Below are positions 1 to 13,845 of a stretch of 64,000 bases of DNA, one piece after another. The translations under genes were made by a program, and so were the position numbers. The stretch's first letter is position 1; each line of letters opens with the position of its first letter. Source of the DNA: Theobroma cacao (lineage: Eukaryota > Streptophyta > Magnoliopsida > Malvales > Malvaceae). Under the pieces are notes generated by a model, which saw nothing but the letters and a program-made list of their open reading frames with translations, was not told where the DNA came from and did not search any database. Location: NCBI RefSeq assembly GCF_000208745.1, contig NC_030853.1, positions 22,980,401 to 23,044,400 on the forward strand, given 5' to 3'.

Positions 1-73
1 CAAAGGTCGGATCTTTAATGACGTGGCGAAATCTAACGCATCCTCGGCATCCACTCTGGCAGTCAAAGTCTTA

Positions 74-81
74 CACGTGTC
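74..81. promoter_or_regulatory. ABRE/G-box-like CACGTGTC
   Basis: CACGTGTC lies about 175 bp upstream of the ATG at 256. It contains the ACGTGTC core of ABA-responsive elements bound by bZIP factors. Only the motif is seen; its use is inferred from position. Confidence 0.35.
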
Positions 82-255
82 AATAGAAAATAAAAAAGTC
101 AAAAGAATTTTCATCAAGTGCAATGGACCTCCACTTCACTGCGACAACAACTGACAACGAGGACGCCGCGCCTACTTCTACCTTTCTTCATTTTCATTTT
201 TCCTTATTCCAATTTCTTCCTCTTCTTCTTCTTCTTCTTCTTATCGTACGTTTCC

Positions 256-2137
256 ATGGCTATCATACGCTCTTTGAGCCAGCTTAACATCAAGGCGCCA
301 CCTCCATCCCCTATCCCAACGGCCAACGGCTCACGCTCCGCTGCCAACGAAACCTTCACCGACTTTCTCGAGAAGTCGTTACAAGTCCCTGACCTCACGC
401 TACCAGAGTCCCAGTCCCAGGAGCGCCACCACCTGGCCTACCCACCCTATGAGATCGACTTCCAATCGCTCTCCTTAAGAGAGACCAGTTCAGTGGAGCG
501 GTTGCTGCGATCGGCTCGGGAGTTGGGTGCGTTCCGGATCGGGTGCCATGGATTTATTAAAGGCGAGGAGTTGAGGGCGTTGGTGAGAGAGGCGGCGAGA
601 GTATTCGGGGTGTTGGAAGAGAGAGATACGGGATTTAGGAGATATTTGTCTGGAAAAAGGGAGGAGATCGTTTGGGTTCGTTGCAAAGACGAGCGGATGG
701 AGTGGGCACGTCAATACATCGGCGCTCCATTGTATCAGAGTTTCAGGTAAAAGTCACGACCTCGTACACAGGAAAAATTACTACCGAAAAAGGAAAAGTG
801 CTTCATGGCTCTGGGTATCAAATTTGGTTGGGCTTTCCAGCCCAACTACAGTAACGGGCTACATGAAGGGGTGGAATAGATCATTATTTGGGCTACTTTG
901 TAAAACTTGGGTCAAGTTTGGGCTGCAGTGTTCTTTTCCATTAGTTTGTGTCAATTTAATCAAGCTCATCTCATTATCAAAAAGAAGAAAAAGGAAAAGC
1001 AATCTATGCAGAATCATGGAACAGAATATAACTTTTCTTTGTTAGGTAAAGTGTGGGCTTGTGTTTTGATGTTTTTGGGTACTTATTAATTCTTCTTCTT
1101 CTTCTTTTTATAAAGTGAAAAGATGGAGAAAGTAGCGAGTAAACTGGACCAACTTGCGGAGGAATTGGGCCAGATTTTGGTCGAAAACGCAAGCGAGCAA
1201 CAAAGGAAGAGAGTGCAAAGAGGGGAGCCCCTTTTGAGCATATACAAGTACAACCAGCAGGATAAGATCATGGAACAAAAATCACAACTAAATGAAGAAG
1301 AAACCGGCCATTCTTGTCATAATTATACGTTAAGCCTCCACCTTCCCACCAAGGATTGCGAATTCTGTGTCAAATCTGGGCCATCAGGACTTCTAACTTT
1401 TGATGCAGGTCCGGAGACTATTATTGTCACAGTTGGACAACAACTCGAGGTAAGTTATTTCAATTCAATCCTTTTCATGTCAAAGCTATTCTTGCTTTTC
1501 CTTTTGATACTTGGTTAACTTTTGTGCTTAGTTATTTATTTATATTCCAAATCGCAAAATCCTTTTACATTATGGTAAACGTTTTTGACAATGAACTACC
1601 AAACGTCTCGAATGAATAATAAACTTTATTATCTTTTAGATAAGTTACTAAAAAGTCCCATAATCATTGCATCAATTGAAATCACCTTAATTAAGGTAAG
1701 AGCTTTGAATTCAACTCTTTGAATAGAAGATACATGCACTTATTGGTTAAATCAAATGCTCGAGATTTCATTAAATGAGTATACCAAAACATGAAATTTA
1801 TATGCATAAAATTAACCTTAAAATGTGAGCATGCATTAGTATCATGGAATTTTCTATGAGCCAAGAGAAATTGAATAAAAGCCTAAAACATGCACTTGTG
1901 TTGTGGCAATAGGAATGGAGCTTGGGAGAATTCAAAAGTGTTTCGGGGCGAATTATTAATCAGGCAGAACTGCGTGGATCCCAATCCTTTTTCTCCATGG
2001 AGCTCAAGTGGTCTTCTTTAAATATTAATCGTACTTATAAAACAACTTACCAAAAATTCTCCCTGGCAGATCAATTCTTGATTGCACTCATTATTGTTTT
2101 CCTTTATTCTATTTTTATGTTAAAAAATTCTCGATGA
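256..2137 (+). CDS. 2OG/Fe(II) oxygenase-fold protein, metal site degenerate, C-terminal membrane anchor
   Basis: Three exons (256-746, 1116-1449, 1913-2137) join through GT-AG introns of phase 2 and phase 0 to give 349 residues and a TGA stop. The start at 256 sits in CCATGG; the open frame upstream of it has no ATG. The N-terminal half resembles the DIOX_N region of plant 2OG dioxygenases (about residues 62-165). The second half follows the oxygenase core: GPETIIVTVG (262-271) matches the usual GALVVNIGD strand and FKSVSGR (282-288) matches YKSVEHR. The distal iron His is Gly287, and the expected HxD is at best HLP (239-241). An RxS-like RGS (296-298), the usual 2OG-binding motif, remains. 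Residues 328-345 form a hydrophobic helix near the C terminus. Family membership is fairly sure; loss of catalysis is inferred. The second acceptor (1115 rather than 1122) was chosen because only it keeps the frame. Confidence 0.8.
1690..1765 (-). repeat. tRNA-SINE-like relic in intron 2
   Basis: Read on the minus strand, this runs from GAGCATTTGATTTAACCAAT through CTTCTATTCAAAGAGTTGAATTC. It resembles the box A/box B order of a tRNA-derived SINE, and related copies lie near 3985, 26540 and 36655. Assignment rests on copy similarity by eye. Confidence 0.35.
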
Positions 2138-3949
2138 TTACATTCAAATTCTCATAGGCAAAGGCTATATATCACATGAATTGGCGTGGAAATTTTTTGC
2201 TTCTTTTTTTTTGGTCTACATCATACGTTTGATGTACAGTGTTTGAGGCTTTGAGCAATGGATTGAAGAGTATTGTTTGAATGGGGAAAAGAAAGGAAAA
2301 AATAGTTTGATTACATACGATAGTCTTGTGTAAGCAAAAATAAAACCTTGTACTATATATTGCTTGATTTCTTTAATAAAAAGCATATACTATAGTTTGA
2401 TTTTTTTGAATGGATGCCTAAATAGCTTTTCTTGTTCTTCTTTCCTCTTTGTACTTAGGCCCCTTAATTTTATCAAATAAATTATTTGTTCATTAATTAT
2501 GTATCTTTAACATTTTTATTACTTTTCAGAATTTTATTCAACAATAATTCTTTGGTTGGTTTCTTCAGTAATTATAAATATTTACTTCTCATAGAACCCC
2601 TTTGTACATAATGCATTGCTTTAGTTTTCCGTACATGCAGTCCTAACTTTTATATAAGCGCTCACTTTTTAATTTAAGCTTTTGTAAAGATATTTTCTTG
2701 CATGATATTTCCTTATAGTTTTTTCATACTATTAAAAAAAGAAAGTAGTTTCTAGTTTTTCAATCTATGAAATGCACAAGAAATAAAGATTTACAATAAC
2801 AATACATATTAAATAATATATAAATGTAGTTTAACATGTAACAATAATGTACTGAATACATAAATTTCATAACTATCTTTTATATAATTTGTTATTAATT
2901 CCTAATGATATAGTTTGTAATTATAACTTTCCTATGAAAAATTAAGAAAACAATTTAAAATTTTGACATTTGTTTATGAAAAATTAAGATTACAATTTAA
3001 AAAATATATATATTAAAATTGATGTCAACATTTTTATTGTAAGGCTTATTGCCCCCTTAAAGTTGATTCTCTTGACTCTAACCTGAGAGATATGTAATAA
3101 CTCTCGTCATAAAACCACACTCTCTGTCCAAGATTCAAGCATGAGCTTTCCAAACGAAAATCTCAAATTTTAAACATTGAAATGTCTATTTATTTTCTTG
3201 GTTGAAAGTGCTTTATTTAGTTAAGTAATTTGTTAATTTGTATTTATTTAACGCAGCTCATATATTCATTGAAAACAGAGACAAAGTTAACCAACTTTTA
3301 TTGGAAAGACTAAAAATTTTAAAAACTAATATATTGAATTTAATTAGCAATCAAAAAATTCATAATAAATAATAATTTTATATAAAATATAAATAAAAAA
3401 CTTATAATAGTCTTTTAATAAAGTTGTACTCGATAATGTTTTTTATATTCAAATTTATCAATTATTGATGTTACACTGAAAAACAAATATTTCTTCAGAA
3501 TTAAGTTTTGGACGTTTTAATTCACGTTACTTTTGTTTATAAGTTGAGCCTTGAGGCTTAATGGCTCAAATGTAGGAAAATCATTTGAACGATTTACATC
3601 TTTTTTTTAAAAAAAAAATTATTAATTATTTTCAATTTACTCATACTTTAATCAAACTTAAAAAAAATTATTGCAGTCAATAACCAATATTTTTATTTTA
3701 TTTCTCTTTAAAATTATAATACCAAATATAAAACTATAATTTATAAATATATAAACAGTTAAATTCAATATACAGAATTATAAGTTTTTAAAAAATATGA
3801 TATATAGGATTAATAATTTCCTGTTATATAATTAAGATTGTTTAAAGATTAAATACTCAACATAATTTCCTCTTAATTATATACTCAAAATAATTTTTTA
3901 AGCTAAATATAAAATGTAAAGTAAATAAAAAAGATATACTCAAGCACTT

Positions 3950-4030
3950 GAATATTTAACTTATTGGTTAGAATATGATTTCCCTACTTAAAAAGTAAAG
4001 TTCAAATCCCCTTTCCTCCAATTCAAAAAA
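3950..4030 (+). repeat. tRNA-SINE-like relic
   Basis: The stretch has AACTTATTGGTTAGAATATG, then GTTCAAATCCCC about 35 bp later and an A-rich end. The spacing and the box-B-like GTTCAAATCC fit a tRNA-derived SINE related to the copy in intron 2 of the first gene. Confidence 0.4.
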
Positions 4031-4289
4031 ATATACTTAGGTTAATTTCTTTTTATATAATCAAGATTAATAAAAAAAAATGACACATTGATAGAAATTT
4101 TAAATAACAATGCAACATTATAATTTATATTTGAGAATTACATAATAATTTTTTAATTTTTAAAGACTAAAATAATAGAAAATAAAATCCTCATAATAGA
4201 AAAAAGAAAAACATAATAAGTAAAAGATAGAATTTATATATGACATAACAAAAAAGAAAGAAAAAGAAAATAATTAATAGTTCTTTATT

Positions 4290-4380
4290 AATTATTAAAT
4301 AAAGAAATTATTTTAAAGGGGTCATTAAAAAAATATATAAAAATTTTGGCCCCCATAACAACAAAAGATCCGCCCCTGAT
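4290..4380. repeat. End of a Mutator-like/MITE relic
   Basis: The sequence ends in GATCCGCCCCTGAT after a GGCCCCC motif. In reverse this gives GGGGCGGATC, similar to the GTGGGCGGACCC end of the element at 43063. The other end was not located. Confidence 0.3.
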
Positions 4381-6270
4381 TGAAAAGAAAATGTGCGAGG
4401 CTATAGATTTAATGTGGCAAAGTTTCATTTTAGCTAATTTGCATGCAAAAAACAGGTTAGTATATGATGGCAATGAGCATCTTATCTTTATAGATTACAT
4501 GTATTGAAACGAATAGCTGTCACTATATGATTCTTTAAACATTTTTTATTTGAAGTTGAAGGACAATTCATATAGGGTGGTTGGTGAATTGATACAATGA
4601 AGCTTCACCAGTCATGTTAATTTGTTCATATCGTTTCCCTCTTAAAGAGCAAAGGAATGAGAAAAAGAATCAGCAATTTGTTTTGGTTAGGATGTCAATG
4701 TTGGAGGCCCCGCCTAAATCCAATGATTTAACAAATACAGATTGCAAATAGTTTTAGGTTAAAATGCATGCATCATCCATTAACATGTACCTTGTACAAC
4801 AGGGAAAAGAGAAAATCCCACCAGATAATCCCCAGAAGATTTTGTTAGTCACATTGCGATCATGTCTAACTGCCACACATTTTTACTTTGCTCAAAAAAG
4901 TCTACCTCCATTAATATAATACTTACAATCTTTGTATTTGGCGGTCGGGCCCAACTACTTTCTCATCAGACAGTCCCCCATTTTGATTTTTCTTCCACAT
5001 TTCGGCTTTGAGAATTAATGCATCCATGCATGAGCATGCTGCTCCTTAATTTCCTCCCACAAAACAGAGCCACTGCTGGAAACCACAAGTTAGTGCCCTT
5101 TTTATGTTTTATTTTGCTTCCTACGTTTGTCAATTTTTTTTATTGTTCTAAAAAAATGATGATTTAAATTCAGTTGAATGGTATATATATAGAATTCGTG
5201 TCATCAGATATTAAACTTTTATTAGGAATAGTTTTGGTTTAGAGCTTGGAATGAGTGATGACAAGTACGACATGAAAAAGGATTATTCTTTAATAAATCT
5301 AAAACTTAATAATTAAATTTTATATGAACAAAAAAGAACAATGTTTTTCATAAAATAAATTTAGGATTTTAAATTTATAAATTGAGTTAAATAGGCAATC
5401 AGTTATCGAGTTGAATATACATTTTATCAAAAATAGATTTTTTTTTTTATAAACTATGGGATTCTTAATTTCGGTTTATGTAAAATTTTCTAATCACATA
5501 TAAATTTAAATTTTAAATAATATTTAATTTAGCTTTTGAGATTTATATTTTAAAGATGTTTATATTTAAATTTTGAAGATATCAATATAATATACTAATA
5601 AAGTAAATAGTCACATGCTCTTGACCAAATAAAAAATTGCCATGTGCTAAGCTTGCAAGGGACAAACGCTAGTAGTTGAAAAAAGTGTTAATCCAAAATT
5701 TATTCATTCTTATTTTTTTTAAAAAAATAATTTTTTACTGTCATATTTTTTATATCACAATTTTCTAAACTTGTTTGACTTATTTTATCGATCATCGCAC
5801 TATCATAAAGTCATATTAGATCCTTTAAAACTATGAATAATGCCCTTGTTTCTCCATTAGAAATGGAGGTGTTTATGTGTCCTTTTTTAAGCTTTCTTTT
5901 TAAAAAGTCAAAGTTATATGCATAATATTTTATTTTTACATTACTATTTTAAAATTTTGAAATTTTTTATTGAATTAAAAAATTAAATAAAAATATATTA
6001 TTTATAAGTAAAGCAACATAGTTTTAAATTAAGTTCTAACCTAAAAATTTAAAGCGAATTTGTCCAACTCAATGAGCCTATAGCAGCAGTTCAATTCTTA
6101 TTTCTTAAACACTTATAATTGAAACCATAACTCAGGTTATCTTAGTGGCCCTTTTCTCTATAGAGAGAAAAAAATGATGAGTTTGGGTGTGTAGTGTAGG
6201 TCAAGAATAAGATAATGGGCGAGAAACAGCAAATTAAGAAGGTAAGATTAGAAATGATAACGGATGTGCT

Positions 6271-6330
6271 ATTTATTTATTTTGAAATATTTGAAATTGT
6301 ATTTATTTATTTTGAAACATTTGAAATTGA
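6271..6330. repeat. 30-bp tandem duplication
   Basis: Two adjacent 30-bp units beginning ATTTATTTATTTTGAAA differ at two positions. No gene is nearby, so this looks like a simple local duplication. Confidence 0.8.
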
Positions 6331-9300
6331 AATCGTTTATCATGAAATACCAGAAATTTAATTGAAATTATTTAAAATTTTATTTTAATTATCTATAATT
6401 TAACCAAAACCTATTAGTGATATTCGCTAATTATTCGAAATCATTTATTTAGTGGATGCTCAATCAAAAACATTAATTCAACTTGAATCTAAAAATTTAA
6501 AATTATAATTTACATTATGATATTGTAAATATTTAAAAAAATAAGAAAACTCATTAATTTTATAAAATAAACTCAACATGGATAACCTACTTCTAAATCC
6601 AAACAAAAAATAACAATTAAATATGAAATAAAATATTAACCACGAAATCATATTGATTATATTTGTCAAGTTTTATAATGTCAATGCTTAGAAATCATAT
6701 ACATTAATTTTTCAAGTTATAATAAAATTATAACTTGGACTCTTTTGTTAAGATGTTATTGCAAAGGTTAAAAATATGACATTTGCAAGAACTTTAAAAT
6801 TTTTTTCTTTCATTAAACAAGTATTAAACGGTTTTTTTTCAAATATTTATATATGTAAAAAACTATTAATCTATAAAAAGCTTTCGGATATTAAGTATGT
6901 TAACTTTCCAAACCCAATCTTATTCAAAATTGTATCTAGTATTAATTTTAGTATTGAAAACTTATATATATATAATGGGGTTTAATGGGGTGGGTAGCAA
7001 ATAAATGTGGGGCACAGCCATCTAAGGCAGGGTCCAGATTTTGTACATTCGTCGTTTGCGTTGGCGAGATATGGAGGAGAAGACATAACAGAAATTGTGG
7101 AATCGAACAGAGACAAAGGCACATGAGAGTCAGCGAAATACCAAGTCTCACCCGTGTGTGTTGATAGTTGAGACAATCAACAATGACTCTCCCGTCTTAG
7201 ATTCCCCAAGATTTTTGTCCCCCCACTCGTGCACTTCTTTGTAGTAATTCCATTTTAATATTCTATTTTTTTTATCTCCTCCCAACAATCACTTCCTTGC
7301 TTTAATGTCAACATTAAATGTCATTTTCTTTTGTCATTTTCGTTTTCTATTTCCTTTTTTATTTTCGAGGATTTAAATTTCATTTTCCTAATTCAAGATT
7401 TTTTTTTTGCATAAAAGATTAGAACTAATTTCATTATAAAAAGGTTTCAAGTAATAAAAATACTAGAATAAATGTTCTCATATTTTACTCAATGCTTGGC
7501 CTTTGTATCCTTATTCAAAAGTTAATCTGAAATCTGCACAGAATTCAAATAAATTCTTCTATATAAAATAAATTATAATAATTTCTTAAAAATTCTATGC
7601 AAAAGTAATTTTGAAACAAATAATTGCTAATACTTACCATATTCACCGTAATATGATTTTTTTATAATAATCAATCGTTCTATATGCGCATCAATGGTTT
7701 TAATATTAATAATAATTAGAATATCTTTTTTAGAGTTAAAAATCCCAAGTCCTATATCTCTTTGAGTGTCCATATAATATGCCCCTATTTATTATCTTAA
7801 GTCCTAACAATAGACAAAGTATCACATTATATTTTTAGAGAAAGAGAGAGAAATAAAAAAAAAAAAGGTGCCTTTTAACACTACATGTCTACACATTGAA
7901 AATGAGAGGTTGGTCAAGTGCCCTAATCCAGAGAGAGAGGTCGAATGATACCTCAGGCACATGCAAAGTAGCTAGATTGGAGATTATCAAAGGAAGTAGT
8001 CATCCTATGAAGTTGAGGACAATACTTCGGATTAATTATCTAAAACCTTTTCTACAAATAAGGTCAAGTCAATGTAGTCCTATATTACTTGCCCAAGAAC
8101 CTTGCTTTTATTGGGAGCTCACCACGATGATTCAAAACAAAGATTTGTCTACCTTGTCCAACGTGACCTTGTGTCAATTTAATTTTTATCTTGACCTAAT
8201 TTGAGTCATTTTAAATTTGATCTTGATCTAAACTCGAAACTTAAATTGTGTAAAATATTACTCTTTTTAAATTAATTGTCTATTTTAGTATTTTAAGATG
8301 TTATAAAATAATATTTTATTTTTCCAAAGTATATAAAAAAAACACTTTGCAAGTGTTACTTTTCATTAAATATTATCTTTAGACAAGAGTGAGATTCTCT
8401 AACTTTTATGTCATTTCAAGACTAAAAAATTTGTAAAATAAATAACAGCATACTCCATTCCTAAAACTTTGTGCAATTTGAAAAAGTGAATATTCGATTT
8501 GAAATAGAGAAAATATTATTTTTTTTTATTTTAAACTTCCATTTAATTTAAAGATAGTAAATATAGATCTAATTTATTATAAAAATGATTTAAATCAATT
8601 TCATTTAAATGAATTATTAATATTTGGCGTTTTATCTACATGACCTGAAACAAAATGATCCAATATTTTATGTTTTAAACTCGAAACAATTTAAATAAAT
8701 AAAAAATTAGTTTAATGACAAATATATGTATTTTTTATTACAATATCAAATTCATATCCCTCATTTTTTTTTCAAATAAAAAGAAAATAAACTCGAAATT
8801 ACTCATCTTTATTCCCTAAATAAAAAGAAAGGATTTTGTTTTATTCGGGAAGTGAAGGTATGATGAGAAGCTGATGAATAAGACATAACAAGGTCAAATT
8901 GGGCGTGCAAGTAATTGCCCAAGTAGTAGTCACACAGCTGCAGAAGTTGGCAGGGGGAGGGCATCGTTCCGGATTGGAATAATAATAATTAATTGGGACC
9001 TCATATACCGGTCATAGGCCTAGGGCACCCTTGGACCCCTACCCTACACTTGAAACTTTGTAGGGTAATTTACCTTTCATTTTCTTTCGCAGTATAAAAT
9101 ATTTTGTAGGGTAGGAGTAGAATGTAGATAATAGACATAAGAAAGATATGCGATGGCAGCCCCCAGAATCTGCGGACTAATGTTGGTGGTCTGGTCTGGT
9201 CTTTGATTTGCTCTCTCTCGCTCCGTCTCATCTCATGTCTCTCTCCATTGTTTTTATATCTTTCTTGACTCAGCCTCTCCTTGAGGCTCGCCGACACACT

Positions 9301-12300
9301 CCCCAAACTGCTTCAATCCGGCATTTATGTAATTGAGTCATCGTTCTGTTGTGGAATTTGGGTCAACAATAGTTTTGAAGTTTCAAATTTCAATTATACG
9401 ATGGGATAAGACGATATTCACACATAATATGAACGTAGAAGAAGAAGAAGAAGATTAATACACCATATTCAGTAACTTAAAATTTAATTAATTTTAATAA
9501 TGTACCAAATAATACAAAAAAGAGTGACGTTGGAATATTGGAAGGTGCGAATTAGGGATGGTCTGGTTTTGCAATAAAAAACGAAGGGAGCATCAAAGCC
9601 TCTGGTACCGAATTGGCGGGTCGGAGTAAGGCGTGGCAAGATCAAGATATGGTTATGTAGAAAAAGTCACTTTTACCAAATTGCATGTGCTACGCGTTAG
9701 TATCAAATTAAAATGGTTTTTGTCCTTTTCTTTTTTTAAAAAAAAAAAGAAATTACAATTAAATTATATTGAAAAATACACGCCGCTCATGCAAAGTGGT
9801 TGCATGTTTAATCCATGTTTTCTGCTTTATTCTCTGGAGTTGGTTTTTTTTTCAGAAGAAGAGACATTTTCATTACAATTTCTTTTTTCGAAAAGCTACA
9901 TTTTCCTCACAATTAATCATTTGGTTTGTTTTTATACGGCTACTATATCTTTTTATGGGCCAAATGGTTTTATGCTATATATTATTTGTACCTCACCTGC
10001 CACCGAAAAGCATTTACTAATTTAAATGACTATGAATATATTGAAAAGCAAATTCCAATTACACTTTAAAAAAAAAGTGATTTTGTTTCTTTGAATTTCA
10101 GTCATTAAATCCCGATCGCAATCTGCAAGTTTGGCACTTTATAGCAATATTTTTGTAGTGATACTTTTTTTTTCTGTTTATAAAGTTAAATTTATAAATA
10201 AAAAATCACAATTTTAATTAAATAATTTATTAATAAATCACATGATATATTTATGAACAAACCAATCTTACAAACGAATCAAACAAAAGTAATGTGTATT
10301 TTTATGTTTTTTTATTATTTTTGACATTAAAAAAGGCATTGTATATTAATATTATAAAAAATTGAAATTAAAATTTGAAATACACAAAAATTAAAATTTT
10401 TTAATATATGTGAAAATTAGTAAAAAAATGAATAATTAGAGATGTAGAGAGTGTAAGATTACAAAACCTCTTCTTTGTCATGGGGACAAAATCACATCGT
10501 CTCATTTGGTAATGATACCTTCCTTCTTAAAAATAGTAAGGTTGTTTGTTGGGCAATAAGAGATTACTATCGAGTAAATTAACGTGTTCCCCACAAAGAC
10601 ATAATTGTGTTCAATAGAAAGATTTAGGTAGACTACAAAATTATTAATGGTGAAAGTCAATGGCAGGTCGCAAGAGATATGTAAGTGGAAAAAGTATTAG
10701 GAAGCGCAAAGTTAGGGATTAATTCGAATAAACCCTATTAAGAAAATGTAAAATTTCTGATTTTAGAGGGTAGGTGAAACCAACCTCAAAGCTCTTTGTC
10801 CTACAAAGAAACAACATCTCAAATCCGTGCTTTCTTTTCAACCCAATAAAAAAAAAAAAAAAAGAAGAAGAAAGAGGAAAGAATGGTAAAAGACTGTTAC
10901 TGTCACAAGAAAGAAGCATTCAATTGCACAAAGGGGAAGAGATTGTTGGGCAATCTGTACCCTTCACCATGATGGGTGGGGTGTGATCATCGCAGCTTCC
11001 AAGTCACTGTTTCCATGTTATTAGAAAAGGAAAAACACCCCAAATCCCGTCTGTTAATGTTTGCTATTTTTGTTTGAAAATGTACATTTTGCTTTCGTAA
11101 TTATCGAAGTAACTTTAACTTTTTCAAGCGATCAATTTTCAACTTTAGGTCAAGCTATATGGCTACGTCGTGCAACAAAGCCTTTCAGCTTTCACACAGT
11201 GCACAAATTTGAATCTCACACCTTTAAAATGTTTCTTCTCTGTGACAATTTTGAATTTACAGCCTTTTTTTTGGGTACAATGTAAACCCCCTCTCTCTGT
11301 CTCTATCTCCCTCTGGATGTGGGAAAGCTGGACATCTTGCCTGGAGGAGATATATAGTATAGCTTTAGAATTGTGAAGAAAGATTAAAAACTGAAACTTG
11401 TCCTTAAAGAGTATCTTCTTTTAGGGGGGGAAACTTGAAGCTGATGGAAGAAATTGTCAGAAATTGTACGAGATGGACCCCTTTATATATATATATATAA
11501 ACATATTCATATTGAATATCTGTTTTGTTTTTTATAGTTTTGCGCATTATTCCAAAGTTGGTGTGGGTGCATGCAAAGTACTGATACTCACACAACCAAA
11601 ATTTCTGTCCTTGTGGTCTCTTTGGGAAGTAAATAAAACACGCAGGCCAGGCCATTAGGAAAACTGCCATTCAACCCCACTTCCAATTACACCACAAAAT
11701 TTATCTATTTATTTTCTTTTTAAAAACAAAACAAGCTCTGCAGAAACTTATAAAATCTAAGCTTTTCTTCTTTTCCTATTTCGGACATGAATGTATTCAT
11801 TATTGGATTTGCTTCAGCCTTCAGCCAGTGCATGAAGTGCAGGTAGCTGTGGGCTCAAACTTTTCTTTTCCAATTGTCCGACTTGGAAACAAAGAAGCTG
11901 GTCCCTGGCTTGAAAGTTGAAACATACACCATAGATTTTTCATTTGCTTGCTGTTTTCTTTTTCTTTTAGGAATCCAACTGTCTTAAAGGCAACCGCAAG
12001 AGATGTTGATTATAGGACAAATTCGAAAAGCTAAATGCTCAAGCACTAAAATAAAAGCACGTCTTCAATGGATTCTGTTGTCATCAGCAGCACCCTGTAA
12101 TGCCCTGCCAAAATTCTATCTCTTGCTCTTTTTCCTTTTTCTCTTTGGGTAAGACTTTTATTCTCACGAAAGCAGGAAAAGCCTTATTAATAAAACACGG
12201 TCTCAACAGGTCCGAAGCGTAATGACAGAATAAAACAGGGCAACCAATAAAAATACACAGCAAAAATGTTCTACCTCTTGGGTTTCCTACATTTATTCAG

Positions 12301-12462
12301 TAAAAAAAACGTTCGTCATCAAAATGCTCATCTAAGGACTAGTGGTATTTACTTTGAAAGAAGAGTGATGATAGGATAATGATAACAGTGAACACTAGAA
12401 AACGAAAGAGAAAGAAGAAATATACAAATATATATATATATTTTATAGTATTTCTGAGGAAA

Positions 12463-13676
12463 TTATTTCAACCGGACATCACTCAAATCAAACCAGATTT
12501 GCTTGAAGACCTTGATGATAACGTCATGATATTCATCAGCATTCAAAGAAAGATAGCAGGCAAGCAAATCCTCCAAGTCCTTTGATGCCCTGATGTTGTT
12601 CTCCATAATCATCTCCACCATCGAGTCCCTGAAGTCTCTCTGAGGATCGAACGACGACTTCACCACCGCAAAACTATCCGACAGACTCCTCCTTGAGCTC
12701 GAGCTTGAACTTGACGACACGCTTTTTCTAGCATGACCCTGGATTCTTCTGCTTGCAATTTTTGGAGAATTTATCCTCAGCCTTACACCAGGAGAATTGA
12801 CAGAAATTTTCTAACCGGAGTATAGTTCTTCTGCTCCTTCACTGTGATTCTCTCTTCCTTGACAACCTTGACAGAAAGTGAACCGTGAGCATTTTTTTCC
12901 TCAAACTTAGCTGAACTCCTTCGATACTTGGTCGGTTCACTATTCTGCTCTTTCCTCTTGATATCCTTTACCGTATCGTTGAACTTAGCTGGCTTGGTTA
13001 TGATCGGAGGGAGTTCAAGCTCAGACAATTTGTCGAACTCATCTAGCTTGTCGAATTTCTTAACAAAAGACTTGTTATCAACATCGATAACGATATCGTT
13101 AGCATTTGAATTGACTTTGCAGGTACAAGAACGCGACCAGGATACCATGTTATCGAATGATTCGGTAGTGAGAATGCAGTCAGACCTGAATTCTTGCGGG
13201 AAAGACTCACAAAGTTTTTGGTCTGAAGAGCTATCAGAAGAGGAAGAAGCCGAGTATTCTGGGGGAGAATCAGCCTTAGTCCAGAGTGTGGCACGGCAGC
13301 TACAACCGGCAGAAACAGAGGAAGTGACAAGCTTGGGAGAGGACCTGTTATTTCTTTTTCTGGATCGTTTTTTGGAAGATTTTCTTGGTGGGTCAGGGAA
13401 ATGGGCATTTGCTGATTTGGTGTTTGTGGGAGAACCATAGAATCTATCAGTTGGGATAAGCTCTCTAGTGAAGTAATAAGACTTTCTTGGATAAGAATGG
13501 TGCGGTTGCTTTATTTTTGATGGCTGTGTTGTTGTTGAAGCAGGAGATACCGGGTGTTGTAGTTTTTTCTTGGAAGGGTTGGCGTTGCTATGGTTTCTGG
13601 CTCTGCCTATATCTTTCAGCTTGTAGAACCAGGCATTGGGCATCATATCTGATAACCTGAACCTGTAATTGCCCAT
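12463..13676 (-). CDS. OVATE family protein, split by a 1-bp frameshift
   Basis: OVATE family proteins are plant transcriptional repressors that bind homeodomain partners. The start at 13676 gives the family N terminus [20 protein letters not shown], a DNA-binding-type motif also seen in OFP1-like members. Serine-rich low-complexity regions and a basic stretch [10 protein letters not shown] (likely nuclear localisation) follow. The first frame ends after 297 residues at 12783. The next frame continues at once with [11 protein letters not shown], a serine run and a complete OVATE domain ([10 protein letters not shown], then [13 protein letters not shown] and [10 protein letters not shown]), ending at 12463. 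One missing base near 12790-12798 explains the switch, so this is either a sequencing error or a real loss of the OVATE domain. An in-frame ATG at 13895 would add 73 residues encoded partly by a GA repeat; I consider it 5' UTR. Intronless, as is usual for the family. Confidence 0.85.
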
Positions 13677-13814
13677 CAAGATTCTCTCTGTATGAAAAAG
13701 GTTAAGGGTTTGGAAACCACAGATGCCTCTAAAATTTGAAGGAAATGAAAATGTATTTCTTTGAAGATAACTCTTGATCAGTCTCCTTGATGCGGGAGGG
13801 TAGAAGCCGTATAA

Positions 13815-13842
<28 letters not shown>
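13815..13842. repeat. (GA)14 microsatellite in OVATE gene leader
   Basis: An uninterrupted AG/GA run lies about 140 bp upstream of the chosen OVATE start, probably in the 5' UTR. GAGA-type tracts are common in plant leaders. Confidence 0.85.

Positions 13843-13845
<3 letters not shown>

Larger units (their letters stand above)
2138..12462. other. AT-rich intergenic region
   Basis: Ten kilobases without a recognisable gene. A poly(A)-signal-like AATAAA near 2374 could serve the oxygenase-fold gene. The rest is mostly AT-rich with repeat relics listed separately. Somewhat more GC-rich islands at 6980-7190 and 8830-9310 hold no convincing ORF. Short open frames (for example 7896-8204) show no family signature. 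I see no RNA gene. Confidence 0.6.

Noticed and set aside
118..255. Start of the first gene upstream of 256
   Set aside because: The open frame reaches back to 118 but has no ATG; ATG at 256 has a good context and gives a sensible N terminus.
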